Assembly (NCBI RefSeq): GCF_014656415.1
Contig: NZ_BNCJ01000005.1
Coordinates: 1 to 64,000 of the forward strand
Direction: 5' to 3'
Source of the DNA: Seohaeicola zhoushanensis
Lineage (GTDB): Bacteria; Pseudomonadota; Alphaproteobacteria; Rhodobacterales; Rhodobacteraceae
Length of the DNA: 64,000 nucleotides
The notes under the pieces are model-generated. The model was not told the DNA's origin. It did not search any database and saw only the letters and a program-made list of their open reading frames with translations. A program made the translations under genes and the position numbers. The first letter of the stretch is position 1. Each line of letters begins with the position of its first letter. Positions 7,548 through 15,180 of this stretch are shown in pieces.

Positions 7548-8186
7548 TCAGCTGCCCGAAGTGAACAGCTCGGTGCGCTCGCCGGCCTCGACCGCGCTGG
7601 TCGAGGGGGCAGAGCCGGAGGTGAAGAGCTGGGTCCCTTCGCCGGCTGCCGCCTGCGGTGCCGAACCGGAAGTGAAGAGCTGCACGCCTTCGCCTGCCGC
7701 CACCGCCGAACCGGTCGGAGCCGAACCGGAAGTGAAGAGCTGCGTGCCTTCACCCGCCGCAACCGCCGAACCGGTCGGTGCCGAACCGGAAGTGAAGAGC
7801 TGCACGCCTTCGCCCGCCGCCACCGCCGAACCGGTCGGAGCCGAGCCGGAAGTGAAGAGCTGCGTGCCCTCACCCACCGCAACCGCCGAACCGGTCGGAG
7901 CCGAACCGGAAGTGAAGAGCTGCGTGCCCTCACCCGCCGCAACCGCCGAACCGGTCGGAGCCGAACCGGAGGTGAACAGCTGGGTGCCCTCGCCGGCGCT
8001 CATCGCGGTGTCCGCCGGAGCCGAACCCGAGGTGAACAGGCCGGACAGGTCGCCCGACAGCGCGCTGGTGGCAGCCAGCGGGGCCGAGCCGGAGGTGAAG
8101 AGCTGGGTGGCATCGCCATCAAGCAGGCTGGCGCCACGGGCGACGGAAGCATCGAGTTCGAAAGCGAATTTGCGAAGTGCAGTCAT
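7548..8186 (-). CDS. tandem-repeat protein with ten LFTSGS motifs, candidate multicore peptide precursor
   Basis: A 212-residue protein. A 26-residue N-terminal region (MTALRKFAFELDASVARGAS then LLDGDA) is followed by ten copies of LFTSGS. The units are mostly exactly 20 residues, consensus QLFTSGSAPTGSAVAAGEGT, and the protein ends precisely at the tenth LFTSGS. Unit lengths are 21, 20, 20, 20, 20, 20, 20, 17, 20 and 8. There is no Cys, no signal peptide and no membrane helix; Ser, Thr, Gly and Ala dominate. The leader motif FELD at residues 9-12 recalls the FNLD box of lanthipeptide leaders, but this is a resemblance only. The start has GGGGA about 10 nt upstream, and the downstream genes run the same way. 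I recognise no named family. A repetitive structural protein is the main alternative to a peptide precursor. Confidence 0.75.
   Translation of the reverse strand: MTALRKFAFELDASVARGASLLDGDATQLFTSGSAPLAATSALSGDLSGLFTSGSAPADTAMSAGEGTQLFTSGSAPTGSAVAAGEGTQLFTSGSAPTGSAVAVGEGTQLFTSGSAPTGSAVAAGEGVQLFTSGSAPTGSAVAAGEGTQLFTSGSAPTGSAVAAGEGVQLFTSGSAPQAAAGEGTQLFTSGSAPSTSAVEAGERTELFTSGS
7561..8115 (-). repeat. 60-bp tandem repeat array inside the repeat-protein gene
   Basis: The coding repeats are also strong DNA repeats. Five units from 7681 to 7980 are in perfect 60-bp register with only a few substitutions, and diverged units flank them on both sides. Two subtypes can be told apart: type A at 7681 and 7801 (encoding VQLFTSG), and type B at 7741, 7861 and 7921 (encoding TQLFTSG). 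The A-B-A-B order points to duplication of a 120-bp dimer. There are no spacers, so this is not a CRISPR array. Confidence 0.9.
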
Positions 8187-8286
8187 GGTGAAAATCCCCA
8201 GGTTTGGTGTTAAGCGCCATTCACGCTTTCATCCCAGACGAGAAACTCAAGATAAAATTTCTACTCAGGGGTGTGATCCGAACGAG

Positions 8287-8295
8287 TTATCCACA
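8287..8295 (+). promoter_or_regulatory. DnaA box
   Basis: TTATCCACA, an exact match to the DnaA consensus TTATNCACA. It lies 76 bp from a second identical box in the same orientation, at 8363. Confidence 0.6.
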
Positions 8296-8329
8296 TCAGA
8301 ATCGCGGACCAAATTCGCCTCGCTGCACT

Positions 8330-8346
8330 CTTCCAGATTCTGGAAG
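8330..8346. promoter_or_regulatory. 17-bp perfect palindrome, possible operator
   Basis: CTTCCAGA-T-TCTGGAAG: two 8-bp arms around a single central base, containing a GATTC methylation site at its centre. It lies between the two DnaA boxes. There is no U-tract, so it looks like a protein-binding site, but the protein is unknown. Confidence 0.5.
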
Positions 8347-8362
8347 GACCGTTAAAAAATTC

Positions 8363-8371
8363 TTATCCACA
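8363..8371 (+). promoter_or_regulatory. DnaA box
   Basis: Second TTATCCACA in the region, preceded by the A/T tract GTTAAAAAATTC. Confidence 0.6.
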
Positions 8372-8563
8372 GTGCATTTTGTGTCGGCGCAGCGGCATTT
8401 CTGATGCGAAGTCATGCGCTCCCGGCCCCTGTTCGACGCGCCAGAGGGGGCGCCCGACCCCGAATCGTACCGTGCCTGACGCGAATCGGCGGGAAGGGAG
8501 TGCTTGCCCCCGCCCCCCTCATGGGCGATAGATCGGGCACCTCCCTCCAGCCGGACGACGCCC

Positions 8564-9343
8564 ATGAAGATCGCCACCTTCAACATCAACGGCATCAAGG
8601 CCCGCGCCCAAGCGCTGCCCGACTGGCTGGACGCGACGCAGCCCGACGTGGTGCTGCTGCAAGAGATCAAATCGGTCGACGAGGCCTTCCCGACCGAGCT
8701 GTTCGAGGACCGCGGCTACAATGTCGCCACCCATGGGCAGAAGTCCTTCAACGGCGTGGCCATCCTGTCGAAGCTGCCGCTCGAGGACGTCAGCCGCGGC
8801 CTGCCCGGCGACGACGAGGACGACCACGCCCGCTGGATCGAGGCCACCGTGGTCGGCAAGACCGCCCTGCGCCTCTGCGGGCTCTACCTGCCCAACGGCA
8901 ACCCGGCGCCAGGGCCCAAGTTCGACTACAAGCTGGCCTGGATGGAGCGCCTGCGCCACCGCGCGAAGGATCTGCTGGCCAATGAAGAGGTCGCGCTGAT
9001 GGCCGGCGACTACAACATCATCCCCCAGGCCGAGGACGCCGCCCGCCCCGAGGCCTGGCGCGAGGATGCGCTGTTCCGCCCGGAATCCCGCGCCGCCTTC
9101 CATCGCATCCAGAACCTCGGCTTCACCGAGGCCTTCCGCGCCCGCACTCCCGGCCCTGGCCACTACAGCTTCTGGGACTACCAGGCCGGCGCCTGGAACC
9201 GCAACGACGGCATCCGCATCGACCACTTCCTGCTGACACCGCAATGCGCCGACCTGCTGCTCGACGCCGGCATCGACAAGGAGGTGCGCGGCGGCGAGAA
9301 ACCCTCCGACCACGTGCCGGTCTGGGTCGAACTCGATCTCTGA
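8564..9343 (+). CDS. xthA: exodeoxyribonuclease III (AP endonuclease)
   Basis: A 259-residue enzyme of the endonuclease/exonuclease/phosphatase fold that cuts DNA at abasic sites and degrades 3' ends in base excision repair. Conserved elements are FNINGIKAR with N7, the metal-binding E34 in LLQEIKS, the GDYN motif near residue 149, and the catalytic H250 in SDHVPVW at the C-terminus. The start is the ATG at 8564, where the canonical [10 protein letters not shown] begins. It is transcribed divergently from the repeat-protein gene, across an intergenic region with DnaA boxes. Confidence 0.95.
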   Translation: MKIATFNINGIKARAQALPDWLDATQPDVVLLQEIKSVDEAFPTELFEDRGYNVATHGQKSFNGVAILSKLPLEDVSRGLPGDDEDDHARWIEATVVGKTALRLCGLYLPNGNPAPGPKFDYKLAWMERLRHRAKDLLANEEVALMAGDYNIIPQAEDAARPEAWREDALFRPESRAAFHRIQNLGFTEAFRARTPGPGHYSFWDYQAGAWNRNDGIRIDHFLLTPQCADLLLDAGIDKEVRGGEKPSDHVPVWVELDL

Positions 9344-9409
9344 GCCTCCCTTGCGCCCCCGCGCGCGCAGGCTTACATTTTGTCACAAGACCGCAAGGAG
9401 ACCCGCCAT

Positions 9410-9652
9410 ATGGCCATGCAAGCCCACGAGATCGAGGATCTCATCCGCGCGAGCTTCCCCTCGGCCCGGATCACAATCACCGATCTGGCCGGCGACGGGA
9501 ACCACTACGCGGCCGAAGTGATCGACGAGAGCTTCCGTGGCCTCAACCGCGTCCAGCAGCAGCGCGCCGTCTACGCCGCGCTCAAGGGCCGGATGGACGG
9601 GCCCTCGGGCGACCTTCACGCGCTGGCGCTGACCACCAAGGCGCCGGACTGA
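9410..9652 (+). CDS. BolA/IbaG-family iron-sulfur trafficking protein
   Basis: An 80-residue BolA-domain protein. BolA proteins pair with CGFS monothiol glutaredoxins to hold or hand over [2Fe-2S] clusters. The recognisable core runs from [19 protein letters not shown] through the DSFRG-like segment [20 protein letters not shown] to the conserved HALAL near the C-terminus, where the cluster-ligand His lies. The start at 9410 has AAGGAG directly upstream. The CGFS glutaredoxin gene follows after 41 bp, so the two partners are encoded as an operon, which strongly supports the assignment. Confidence 0.92.
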   Translation: MAMQAHEIEDLIRASFPSARITITDLAGDGNHYAAEVIDESFRGLNRVQQQRAVYAALKGRMDGPSGDLHALALTTKAPD

Positions 9653-9693
9653 GACACCAGACCACCGGCGCAACCGCGCCACCGGAGACCATC

Positions 9694-10056
9694 ATGACCG
9701 ATACCACCACCCAGATCGCCGAAACCATCGCCGCCAACGACGTGGTGCTCTACATGAAGGGCACCAAGGAAATGCCGCAATGCGGCTTCTCCAGCCGTGT
9801 CGCCGGCGTGCTCAACTACATGGGCGTGAACTTCAAGGACGTGAACGTCCTGGCCGACGCCGACCTCCGCCAGGGCATCAAGGACTTTTCCGACTGGCCG
9901 ACCGTGCCCCAGCTCTACGTCAAGGGCGAATTCGTCGGCGGCTGCGACATCGTCACCGAGATGACACTCTCCGGCGAACTCGACACGCTGTTCGATGCCA
10001 AGGGCGTCTCCTACGACAAGGACGCCGCCAACAAGATCCGCGAAGCCAACGGCTGA
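9694..10056 (+). CDS. grxD: Grx4-type monothiol glutaredoxin
   Basis: A 120-residue CGFS glutaredoxin with C30 in QCGFSSRV, the [19 protein letters not shown] glutathione-binding region, and the family's usual length. It binds a bridging [2Fe-2S] cluster with glutathione and passes it on, generally with BolA. It follows the BolA gene, and a clear terminator follows 27 bp after the stop. Confidence 0.95.
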   Translation: MTDTTTQIAETIAANDVVLYMKGTKEMPQCGFSSRVAGVLNYMGVNFKDVNVLADADLRQGIKDFSDWPTVPQLYVKGEFVGGCDIVTEMTLSGELDTLFDAKGVSYDKDAANKIREANG

Positions 10057-10083
10057 GCCTCACCGACGCGCTCCCGCGCCTGA

Positions 10084-10111
10084 AACGGCTGCCTCCTGCG
10101 AGGCAGCCGTT
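10084..10111 (+). terminator. rho-independent terminator of bolA-grxD
   Basis: An 11-bp perfect stem, AACGGCTGCCT / AGGCAGCCGTT, with a 6-nt loop, followed by CTTGCTT. Well placed after the grxD stop. Confidence 0.8.
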
Positions 10112-10194
10112 CTTGCTTGGGCCCGGCGCCGCGCTCGCGCGCGGCGCGGTCGGCGCACTATCCTGCTGTTGTACCCGGAACGGGCCGGTGCTTT

Positions 10195-10218
10195 GGAGTA
10201 TTTGGAAAGAGAAGAAGC
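10195..10218 (+). repeat. dispersed A/T-core intergenic element, copy 3
   Basis: GGAGTATTTGGAAAGAGAAG then AAGC, in the space between grxD and the 3' end of zapA. It aligns with the copies at 61 and 5315. Confidence 0.6.
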
Positions 10219-10283
10219 CCAAGTGCGCGGTCTTTCTTCGCGTGCGCTGCGCCGCGCGTCAGCGCGGCGCCCGGCCCAAGGCC

Positions 10284-10311
10284 TGGCGTGGCATCGCCAG
10301 ATGCCGCGCCA
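10284..10311 (-). terminator. hairpin downstream of zapA
   Basis: A dyad made of TGGCG and GGCATC on one side and GATGCC and CGCCA on the other, 16 bp beyond the zapA stop. No U-tract follows, so termination is only a guess. Confidence 0.35.
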
Positions 10312-10326
10312 GGGGGCGGGAGCGCC

Positions 10327-10719
10327 TCAGTCGGCGGCCTTTTCCTCGACCGAGGCCGCCAGCGCCTCGGCCCGCGCGGCCAGTTCGGCCAGTGTCTCGG
10401 CCACCATCGGCGGCACGATCGGCACCTCGATCTTCTGCACCGGCACCTCGGTGTCGCGCAGCTGTTCCAGTTCCGCCTGCCGCTCGGCCAGCTTCGCCTC
10501 CAGCTCGCGGATCCGGTCCTCGCTGGCCGCCGTCTTGTCGGCGAGCATCAGCCCCGCCATCAGCAGCATCCGGCTCTCGGGCATCCGGCCGATCTGGTCG
10601 GACAGCACCTGCGCCTCGTCATCTAGCATCCGCGCCGCCGACTGCAGGTAGCTCTCCTCGCCCTCCTGGCACGAGACATCGAAGGACCGCCCGCCGATAT
10701 GGATCGTCACCTCCGGCAT
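10327..10719 (-). CDS. zapA: cell division protein ZapA
   Basis: A 130-residue ZapA, which binds and bundles FtsZ filaments at mid-cell. The N-terminal FtsZ-binding head is MPEVTIHIGGRSFDVSCQEG, followed by the segment with two helices (YLQSAARMLDDEAQ) and a long coiled coil to about residue 95. The ATG at 10719 was chosen because it overlaps the TGA of the upstream gene by one base (TGATG) and begins the family's normal N-terminus. The C-terminal tail is longer than in E. coli ZapA. The upstream coiled-coil gene may encode a partner. Confidence 0.9.
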   Translation of the reverse strand: MPEVTIHIGGRSFDVSCQEGEESYLQSAARMLDDEAQVLSDQIGRMPESRMLLMAGLMLADKTAASEDRIRELEAKLAERQAELEQLRDTEVPVQKIEVPIVPPMVAETLAELAARAEALAASVEEKAAD

Positions 10720-11243
10720 CACGCGCCCTCCCCGTTCACCTGCGCCGCCTCGAGCAGCGGCTCCAGCTTGGCCAGCACCGCCGCCGCCTCGGCGGCATCC
10801 GCCGCGCGGCTGGCGCGCAGCGCCTCGAGTTCAGCCAGCATCGCCTTGTTGATGAGATGCGGCTCGCCCACGCCGGCCTCGTTGGCCGCGCGCAGCGCCG
10901 CGTTCGAGCTGCGCAGCTGGTCGTTGGCTTGCCGCAGCCGCTGGATATCCATGTCGAGCCGCGCCATCGCCGCGTCCTGCGCGTCGAGCCGCGCCTGCAG
11001 CTTGTCCCGCTCCGAGGTATCGGCCAGCTGTTCCTTCAGCGCGCCGATCTCGTCGAAATGCTTGATGTTGAGCGCCCGCAGCCGCTCCTTCAGCTGGGCA
11101 TTGGCCAGCTTCTCCTCCTCCAGCGCCTCGGTCAGCGACTCGACGCTGCCGCCGTCCTGCGCCTTGTCCAGCCGCTCGACCCCGGCGGCGATACGGTCCA
11201 TCGCGGCCGCCAGCCGGTGTTGAAGGTCTTCGATATCTTTCAT
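10719..11243 (-). CDS. coiled-coil protein co-encoded with ZapA
   Basis: A 174-residue acidic protein that is almost entirely heptad-patterned helix (MKDIEDLQHRLAAAMDRIAA and onward), with no signal or membrane segment. I cannot name it. It is coupled to zapA by a one-base stop/start overlap, so a role in Z-ring organisation is a fair inference. The start at 11243 (MKDIEDL) was preferred over an upstream in-frame codon because the extra 21 residues are Gly/Arg-rich and unlike a helix start. Confidence 0.75.
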   Translation of the reverse strand: MKDIEDLQHRLAAAMDRIAAGVERLDKAQDGGSVESLTEALEEEKLANAQLKERLRALNIKHFDEIGALKEQLADTSERDKLQARLDAQDAAMARLDMDIQRLRQANDQLRSSNAALRAANEAGVGEPHLINKAMLAELEALRASRAADAAEAAAVLAKLEPLLEAAQVNGEGA

Positions 11244-11477
11244 GCCCCGTCTCCCGCCCTTCGCGCCAGCCCCGTGGGATCCCTGCGCCGAATCGGTGTT
11301 CTGCACAATTTGTAGCAGTCTATCGACCTGCTCCGCAAATTTCTGCTCTTTAGAATTCAGGGGCTTGCGCCGCGCTCCTCAAGTCGCATCCGGCGGGCAT
11401 CCGCCTATTGCTTGATCTTTGGCTGGCGGCTGCTATTCACCCAGCGACCCAAACACAACCACGAAGGAACCGCTGCC

Positions 11478-13508
11478 GTGGACACCAAGCCGGATCTCAC
11501 TGCCATTGCCGCCGCCCATCCCGACCACTGGGCCAAGGCGACCGCCATCCGCGCGCTGACGCTGGATGCGGTGCATGCCGCCAATTCGGGGCACTCGGGC
11601 ATGCCGATGGGGATGGCCGATGTCGCCACGGTTCTCTTTGAAAAACATCTGAAATTCGACGCCTCCGCGCCGAACTGGCCGGACCGCGACCGCTTCATCC
11701 TCTCCGCCGGCCACGGCTCGATGCTGCTCTATTCGCTGCTCTACCTCACCGGCTACCCGGAGATGACGCTCGACCAGATCAAGAACTTCCGCCAGTGGGG
11801 CGCGATCACCGCCGGCCACCCGGAATACGGCCATGCGCCGGGGATCGAGACGACAACCGGCCCGCTGGGCCAGGGCATCGCCAATTCGGTGGGCTTCGCC
11901 ATCGCAGAAGAGATCCAGCGCGCCCGCTTCGGCCGCAAGCTGGTCGACCATTATACCTATGTGATCGCCGGTGACGGCTGCCTGATGGAAGGCGTGAGCC
12001 AGGAGGCGATCTCGCTCGCCGGCCGCCTGCGCCTGTCGCGGCTGATCGTGCTCTGGGACAACAACAACATCACCATCGACGGCTCGGTCGATATCGCCGA
12101 TGCCACCGACCAGGTCGCGCGCTTCCGCGCCTCGGGCTGGCAGGTGATCTCGATCGACGGCCATGACCCCGAGCAGATCGACGCCGCGCTGACAAAGGCC
12201 AAGGCCTCGAAGAAGCCGACCATGATCGCCTGCAAGACGCATATCGCCCTCGGCCACGCCGCGCAGGACACCTCCAAGGGCCACGGCGCGCTGACCGACG
12301 CGGGCCAGATGGCCGCCGCCAAGGCCGCCTACGGCTGGACCACCGGCCCCTTCGAAGTGCCGGCCGCGACCAAGGCCGCCTGGGAAGCCATCGGCAAGCG
12401 CGGCGCCGCCGCCCATGCCGACTGGCAGGCCCGCCTTGCCGAACAGGGCGAACGCCGCCAGGCCGAGTTCAACCGCATCTTCGCCCGCGAAGTGCCCAAG
12501 AAGCTCACCGCGACGATCAACGCGCTGAAGAAGCAGGCCAGCGAAACGGCGCCCAAGATCGCCACCCGCACCAGCTCGGAGCGCGTGCTCGAGGTGGTCA
12601 ACCCGATCCTGCCGGAAACCGTCGGCGGTTCGGCCGACCTCACCGGCTCGAACAACACCAAGACCGCCGATCTCGGCATCTTCCTGCCCGAGAACCGCAA
12701 GGGCCGCTACATCCACTACGGCATCCGCGAACACGGCATGGCGGCGGCGATGAACGGCATGGTCCTGCACGGCGGCGTCCGGCCCTACGGCGGCACCTTC
12801 ATGTGCTTCACCGACTACGCCCGCCCCTCGATGCGCCTCGCCGCGCTGATGAAGATCCCGACCGTCTTCGTGATGACCCACGACAGCATCGGCCTGGGCG
12901 AAGACGGCCCGACCCACCAGCCGGTCGAGCACCTGGCGATCTCCCGCGCGACGCCCAACACCTGGGTCTTCCGCCCCGCCGATACCGTCGAGACCGCCGA
13001 GGCCTGGGAACTGGCGCTGACCTCGACCGAGACCCCCTCGGTCCTCTCGCTCACCCGCCAGAACGTGCCCACCGTCCGCACCGAGCACAAGCGTGACAAC
13101 CTGACCGCCAAGGGCGCCTATGTGCTCTCCCCCTCCGAGGGCAAGGCCCAGGCCATCCTGATCGCCACCGGCTCCGAGGTCTCCATCGCGCTCGAGGCAC
13201 AGAAGACCCTGCAGGCCGAAGGCATCGCCACCCGCGTCGTCTCGATGCCCTGCATGGAACTTTTCGCCCAGCAGGACGAGGCCTACCGCCGCAAGGTGCT
13301 GCCCACCGGCCCCGTCCGCGTCGGCATCGAGGCCGCGGTCCAGCAGGGCTGGGACCGCTGGCTCTGCGGTGAAGGCGGGCGCGACACCAAGTCGGGCTTC
13401 ATCGGGATGACCGGTTTCGGCGCCTCTGCCCCGGCCGGCACGCTTTACGAAAAGTTCGGCATCACCGCGGCGGCAACCGTCGCCAAGGTCAAGGAACTGC
13501 TCGGCTAA
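11478..13508 (+). CDS. tkt: transketolase
   Basis: A 676-residue thiamine-diphosphate enzyme of the pentose phosphate and Calvin pathways that transfers two-carbon units between sugar phosphates. The thiamine-diphosphate motif runs from GDG at 165-167 to NN at 195-197. The signature SGHSGMPMG is near residue 38, and [18 protein letters not shown] is in the central domain. The GTG at 11478 was taken as the start, with AAGGAA about 8 nt upstream and family-like sequence from [21 protein letters not shown] 22-residue upstream extension does not resemble transketolase. The 3' end overlaps the convergent membrane-protein gene by 20 bp. Confidence 0.95.
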   Translation: MDTKPDLTAIAAAHPDHWAKATAIRALTLDAVHAANSGHSGMPMGMADVATVLFEKHLKFDASAPNWPDRDRFILSAGHGSMLLYSLLYLTGYPEMTLDQIKNFRQWGAITAGHPEYGHAPGIETTTGPLGQGIANSVGFAIAEEIQRARFGRKLVDHYTYVIAGDGCLMEGVSQEAISLAGRLRLSRLIVLWDNNNITIDGSVDIADATDQVARFRASGWQVISIDGHDPEQIDAALTKAKASKKPTMIACKTHIALGHAAQDTSKGHGALTDAGQMAAAKAAYGWTTGPFEVPAATKAAWEAIGKRGAAAHADWQARLAEQGERRQAEFNRIFAREVPKKLTATINALKKQASETAPKIATRTSSERVLEVVNPILPETVGGSADLTGSNNTKTADLGIFLPENRKGRYIHYGIREHGMAAAMNGMVLHGGVRPYGGTFMCFTDYARPSMRLAALMKIPTVFVMTHDSIGLGEDGPTHQPVEHLAISRATPNTWVFRPADTVETAEAWELALTSTETPSVLSLTRQNVPTVRTEHKRDNLTAKGAYVLSPSEGKAQAILIATGSEVSIALEAQKTLQAEGIATRVVSMPCMELFAQQDEAYRRKVLPTGPVRVGIEAAVQQGWDRWLCGEGGRDTKSGFIGMTGFGASAPAGTLYEKFGITAAATVAKVKELLG

Positions 13509-13941
13509 GCTCGGGCACGGCCGCAGCCAGCCCCGGCTGGCTGCGCGCCTTCATCCAGTCCCAACCCCAGATCAGCGCCAGCAGGATCATCGCCTGCACC
13601 GCAATCGGGACATCCGCGCCCAACGGCGCGAGCATCACGCCGCAGATCACGCCATACGGCAGGCAGACCACCGCGACCCGCGCCACCAGCCGCGCTGTCG
13701 CCGCCGGCCCGCGCACAGCCACCAGCGCCCGCAGCGGTCGAACCAGGTAGCGCCATAACCCCCAGCCCATCACGCTCAGCGCCAGGCCGATCCAGAACAC
13801 CGCCGGTGCCACCGCGCCCTGCACCTCGGCGCGTTCCTCGGCCCAGGCCAGCCAGAACAGCCCGCCCAGGGCGAACCCCATGCCGGCGACAAGGCAACTT
13901 CTCAGCCGGTCGGCAGCGCGCAGTGCAGGATCTTCGGACAT
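13489..13941 (-). CDS. small membrane protein of unknown function
   Basis: A 150-residue protein with about four predicted membrane helices: [47 protein letters not shown] and [14 protein letters not shown]. No family recognised. The start at 13941 ([13 protein letters not shown]) gives a short basic N-terminus before the first helix. It is convergent with tkt, and the coding regions overlap by 20 bp. The codon pattern is like its neighbours. Confidence 0.65.
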   Translation of the reverse strand: MSEDPALRAADRLRSCLVAGMGFALGGLFWLAWAEERAEVQGAVAPAVFWIGLALSVMGWGLWRYLVRPLRALVAVRGPAATARLVARVAVVCLPYGVICGVMLAPLGADVPIAVQAMILLALIWGWDWMKARSQPGLAAAVPELSRAVP

Positions 13942-14004
13942 CGTCGGGCCTCGCACGTGGAAGGCCCCCAGCCTGACGCCGAAATATGGCGCCAAGATGG
14001 CCGC

Positions 14005-14979
14005 TCAATGCGCCGCCGGCGCGCCTTTCCCGGTGACCAGGCCCCAGAGCGGCACGAGCACCTTGGTTGCCACCGGGATCAGCAGCAGCCCCAGCGCCAC
14101 GCCGAAGACGCCGTCGAAGGCTGCCGTGACCGCCCATTGCACGAAGCCCTGCGCCTGCCCCACCGCCTGAGCCGCCGCCTCGGCGACATGGTGGATCCAG
14201 TCATAGGGCGCGTGCCAGCCCAGCTCGCCCGCCCCGTGTATGATGATCGACCCGCCGACCCAGAGCATCGCCGCCGTGCCCACCACGCTCAGCACCTTCA
14301 TAAGCACCGGCATCGCCTTGACGATCCCGCGCCCCAGACTGCGCGTCAACCCCAGCCGCCCAACCTCGGCCAGATGCAGCCCGATGTCGTCCATCTTCAC
14401 GATCAGCGCGACCGAGCCGTAGACCACCACCGTGATCCCGATACCAACCAGCGCAAGCGTCGCGGCCTCCATCCAGATGTTGCTCGGCGGGATCGCCGCC
14501 AACGCGATGGTCATGATCTCGGCCGAGAGGATGAAATCCGTCTTGATCGCACCGGCGGCCTTCTCCTCCTCCAGATGCGCCGGATCGCCCGGCTTGTCCT
14601 CGGGAAACACCTCGTGTTGGTCCGAGGGGAACAACGCGTGCCAGATCTTCTCGGCCCCCTCGAAACACAGATAGGCCCCGCCGAGCATCAGCAGCGGCGA
14701 GATCAGCCAGGGCGCGAAGGTGGTCAGCAGCAGCCCCGCCGGCAGCAGGAACACCAGCTTGTTCTTCAGGCTTCCCTTGGTGATCTTCCAGATGATCGGC
14801 AACTCGCGGCTGGCGGCAAAGCCATGCACGTATTTCGGCGTCACCGCCGCGTCGTCGATCACCGCGCCCGCCGCCTTGGCCCCCGCCTTGGCCGCCTGCC
14901 CCGCGATATCGTCGACCGAGGCCGCCGCCACCTTGGCGATTCCGGCCACGTCGTCCAGCAGCGCCAGCAGACCACTCAT
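14005..14979 (-). CDS. DUF808 (YedI-like) inner-membrane protein
   Basis: A 324-residue membrane protein matching the DUF808/YedI family: N-terminus MSGLLALLDDVAGIAKVAA, then the conserved DDAAVTPKYVHGFAASRELPI segment, the KNKLVFLLPAGL helix, GGAYLCFEGAEKIWHAL, and several further helices to the C-terminus. The family is widespread in proteobacteria, but its function is not established. It is monocistronic, with a gap of about 200 bp to the divergent gap gene. Confidence 0.85.
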   Translation of the reverse strand: MSGLLALLDDVAGIAKVAAASVDDIAGQAAKAGAKAAGAVIDDAAVTPKYVHGFAASRELPIIWKITKGSLKNKLVFLLPAGLLLTTFAPWLISPLLMLGGAYLCFEGAEKIWHALFPSDQHEVFPEDKPGDPAHLEEEKAAGAIKTDFILSAEIMTIALAAIPPSNIWMEAATLALVGIGITVVVYGSVALIVKMDDIGLHLAEVGRLGLTRSLGRGIVKAMPVLMKVLSVVGTAAMLWVGGSIIIHGAGELGWHAPYDWIHHVAEAAAQAVGQAQGFVQWAVTAAFDGVFGVALGLLLIPVATKVLVPLWGLVTGKGAPAAH

Positions 14980-15061
14980 GAGCTTATCCTCTTGCTTTCC
15001 GTTTCGCGGAACGGTTCAATATCCTTCATTCAACCTAATCTATTCGCTGAACACGGCAACC

Positions 15062-15092
15062 GTTAGCGCAACCTCGGCAAGTTTGCGCTAAC
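15062..15092. promoter_or_regulatory. paired GTTNGCGCNAAC-type operator upstream of gap
   Basis: Two inverted 10-bp arms, GTTAGCGCAA (15062-15071) and TTGCGCTAAC (15083-15092). The right half is itself a full palindromic site, GTTTGCGCTAAC at 15081-15092, and sits just before a -10-like TATAAA at 15097. A perfect TGTTGGCGCAAACA lies before the aldolase gene (47393). The pattern resembles LacI-family central-carbon operators such as CceR of Rhodobacter, as I recall it. Confidence 0.55.
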
Positions 15093-15180
15093 ATCTTATA
15101 AATGCGTCGCTTTTCTGCTTTAGGGTCACGCCAAGCCCGGCTATATCGGCCACAATCCAGCTGTTTCGGAGTCGCTTGTC

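Larger units (their letters stand above)
8187..8563. other. 377-bp intergenic region with DnaA boxes, GANTC sites and a palindrome
   Basis: This divergent region between the repeat-protein gene (minus) and xthA (plus) is more A/T-rich than its surroundings. It contains two perfect DnaA boxes on the plus strand, a 17-bp perfect palindrome between them, and four GANTC (CcrM-type) sites at 8299, 8336, 8462 and 8483. It must hold the promoters of both flanking genes. I cannot assign -35/-10 elements with confidence, and I see no small ORF worth calling. Confidence 0.7.

Noticed and set aside
7681-7980. CRISPR array
   Set aside because: The 60-bp units are contiguous and coding, without unique spacers.
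5511-8186. Graspetide or lanthipeptide cluster
   Set aside because: The cores have no Cys and no ATP-grasp or lanthionine synthetase gene is present; only the general multicore plan fits.
7468-8355. A long plus-strand open frame through the repeat region with repeated AEPEVKSC units
   Set aside because: It is the antisense reading of the 60-bp array. It lacks a good ribosome-binding site, and the minus-strand frame has a leader, a clean stop after the last repeat and co-directional neighbours.
8187-8563. Chromosomal or plasmid replication origin
   Set aside because: Only two DnaA boxes, no clear A/T-rich unwinding element and no origin-linked genes (dnaA, hemE, parAB, repC) nearby.
10057-10326. 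6S RNA downstream of zapA
   Set aside because: The position is plausible, but I could not find the long bulged hairpin; only the dispersed element and one short dyad are visible.
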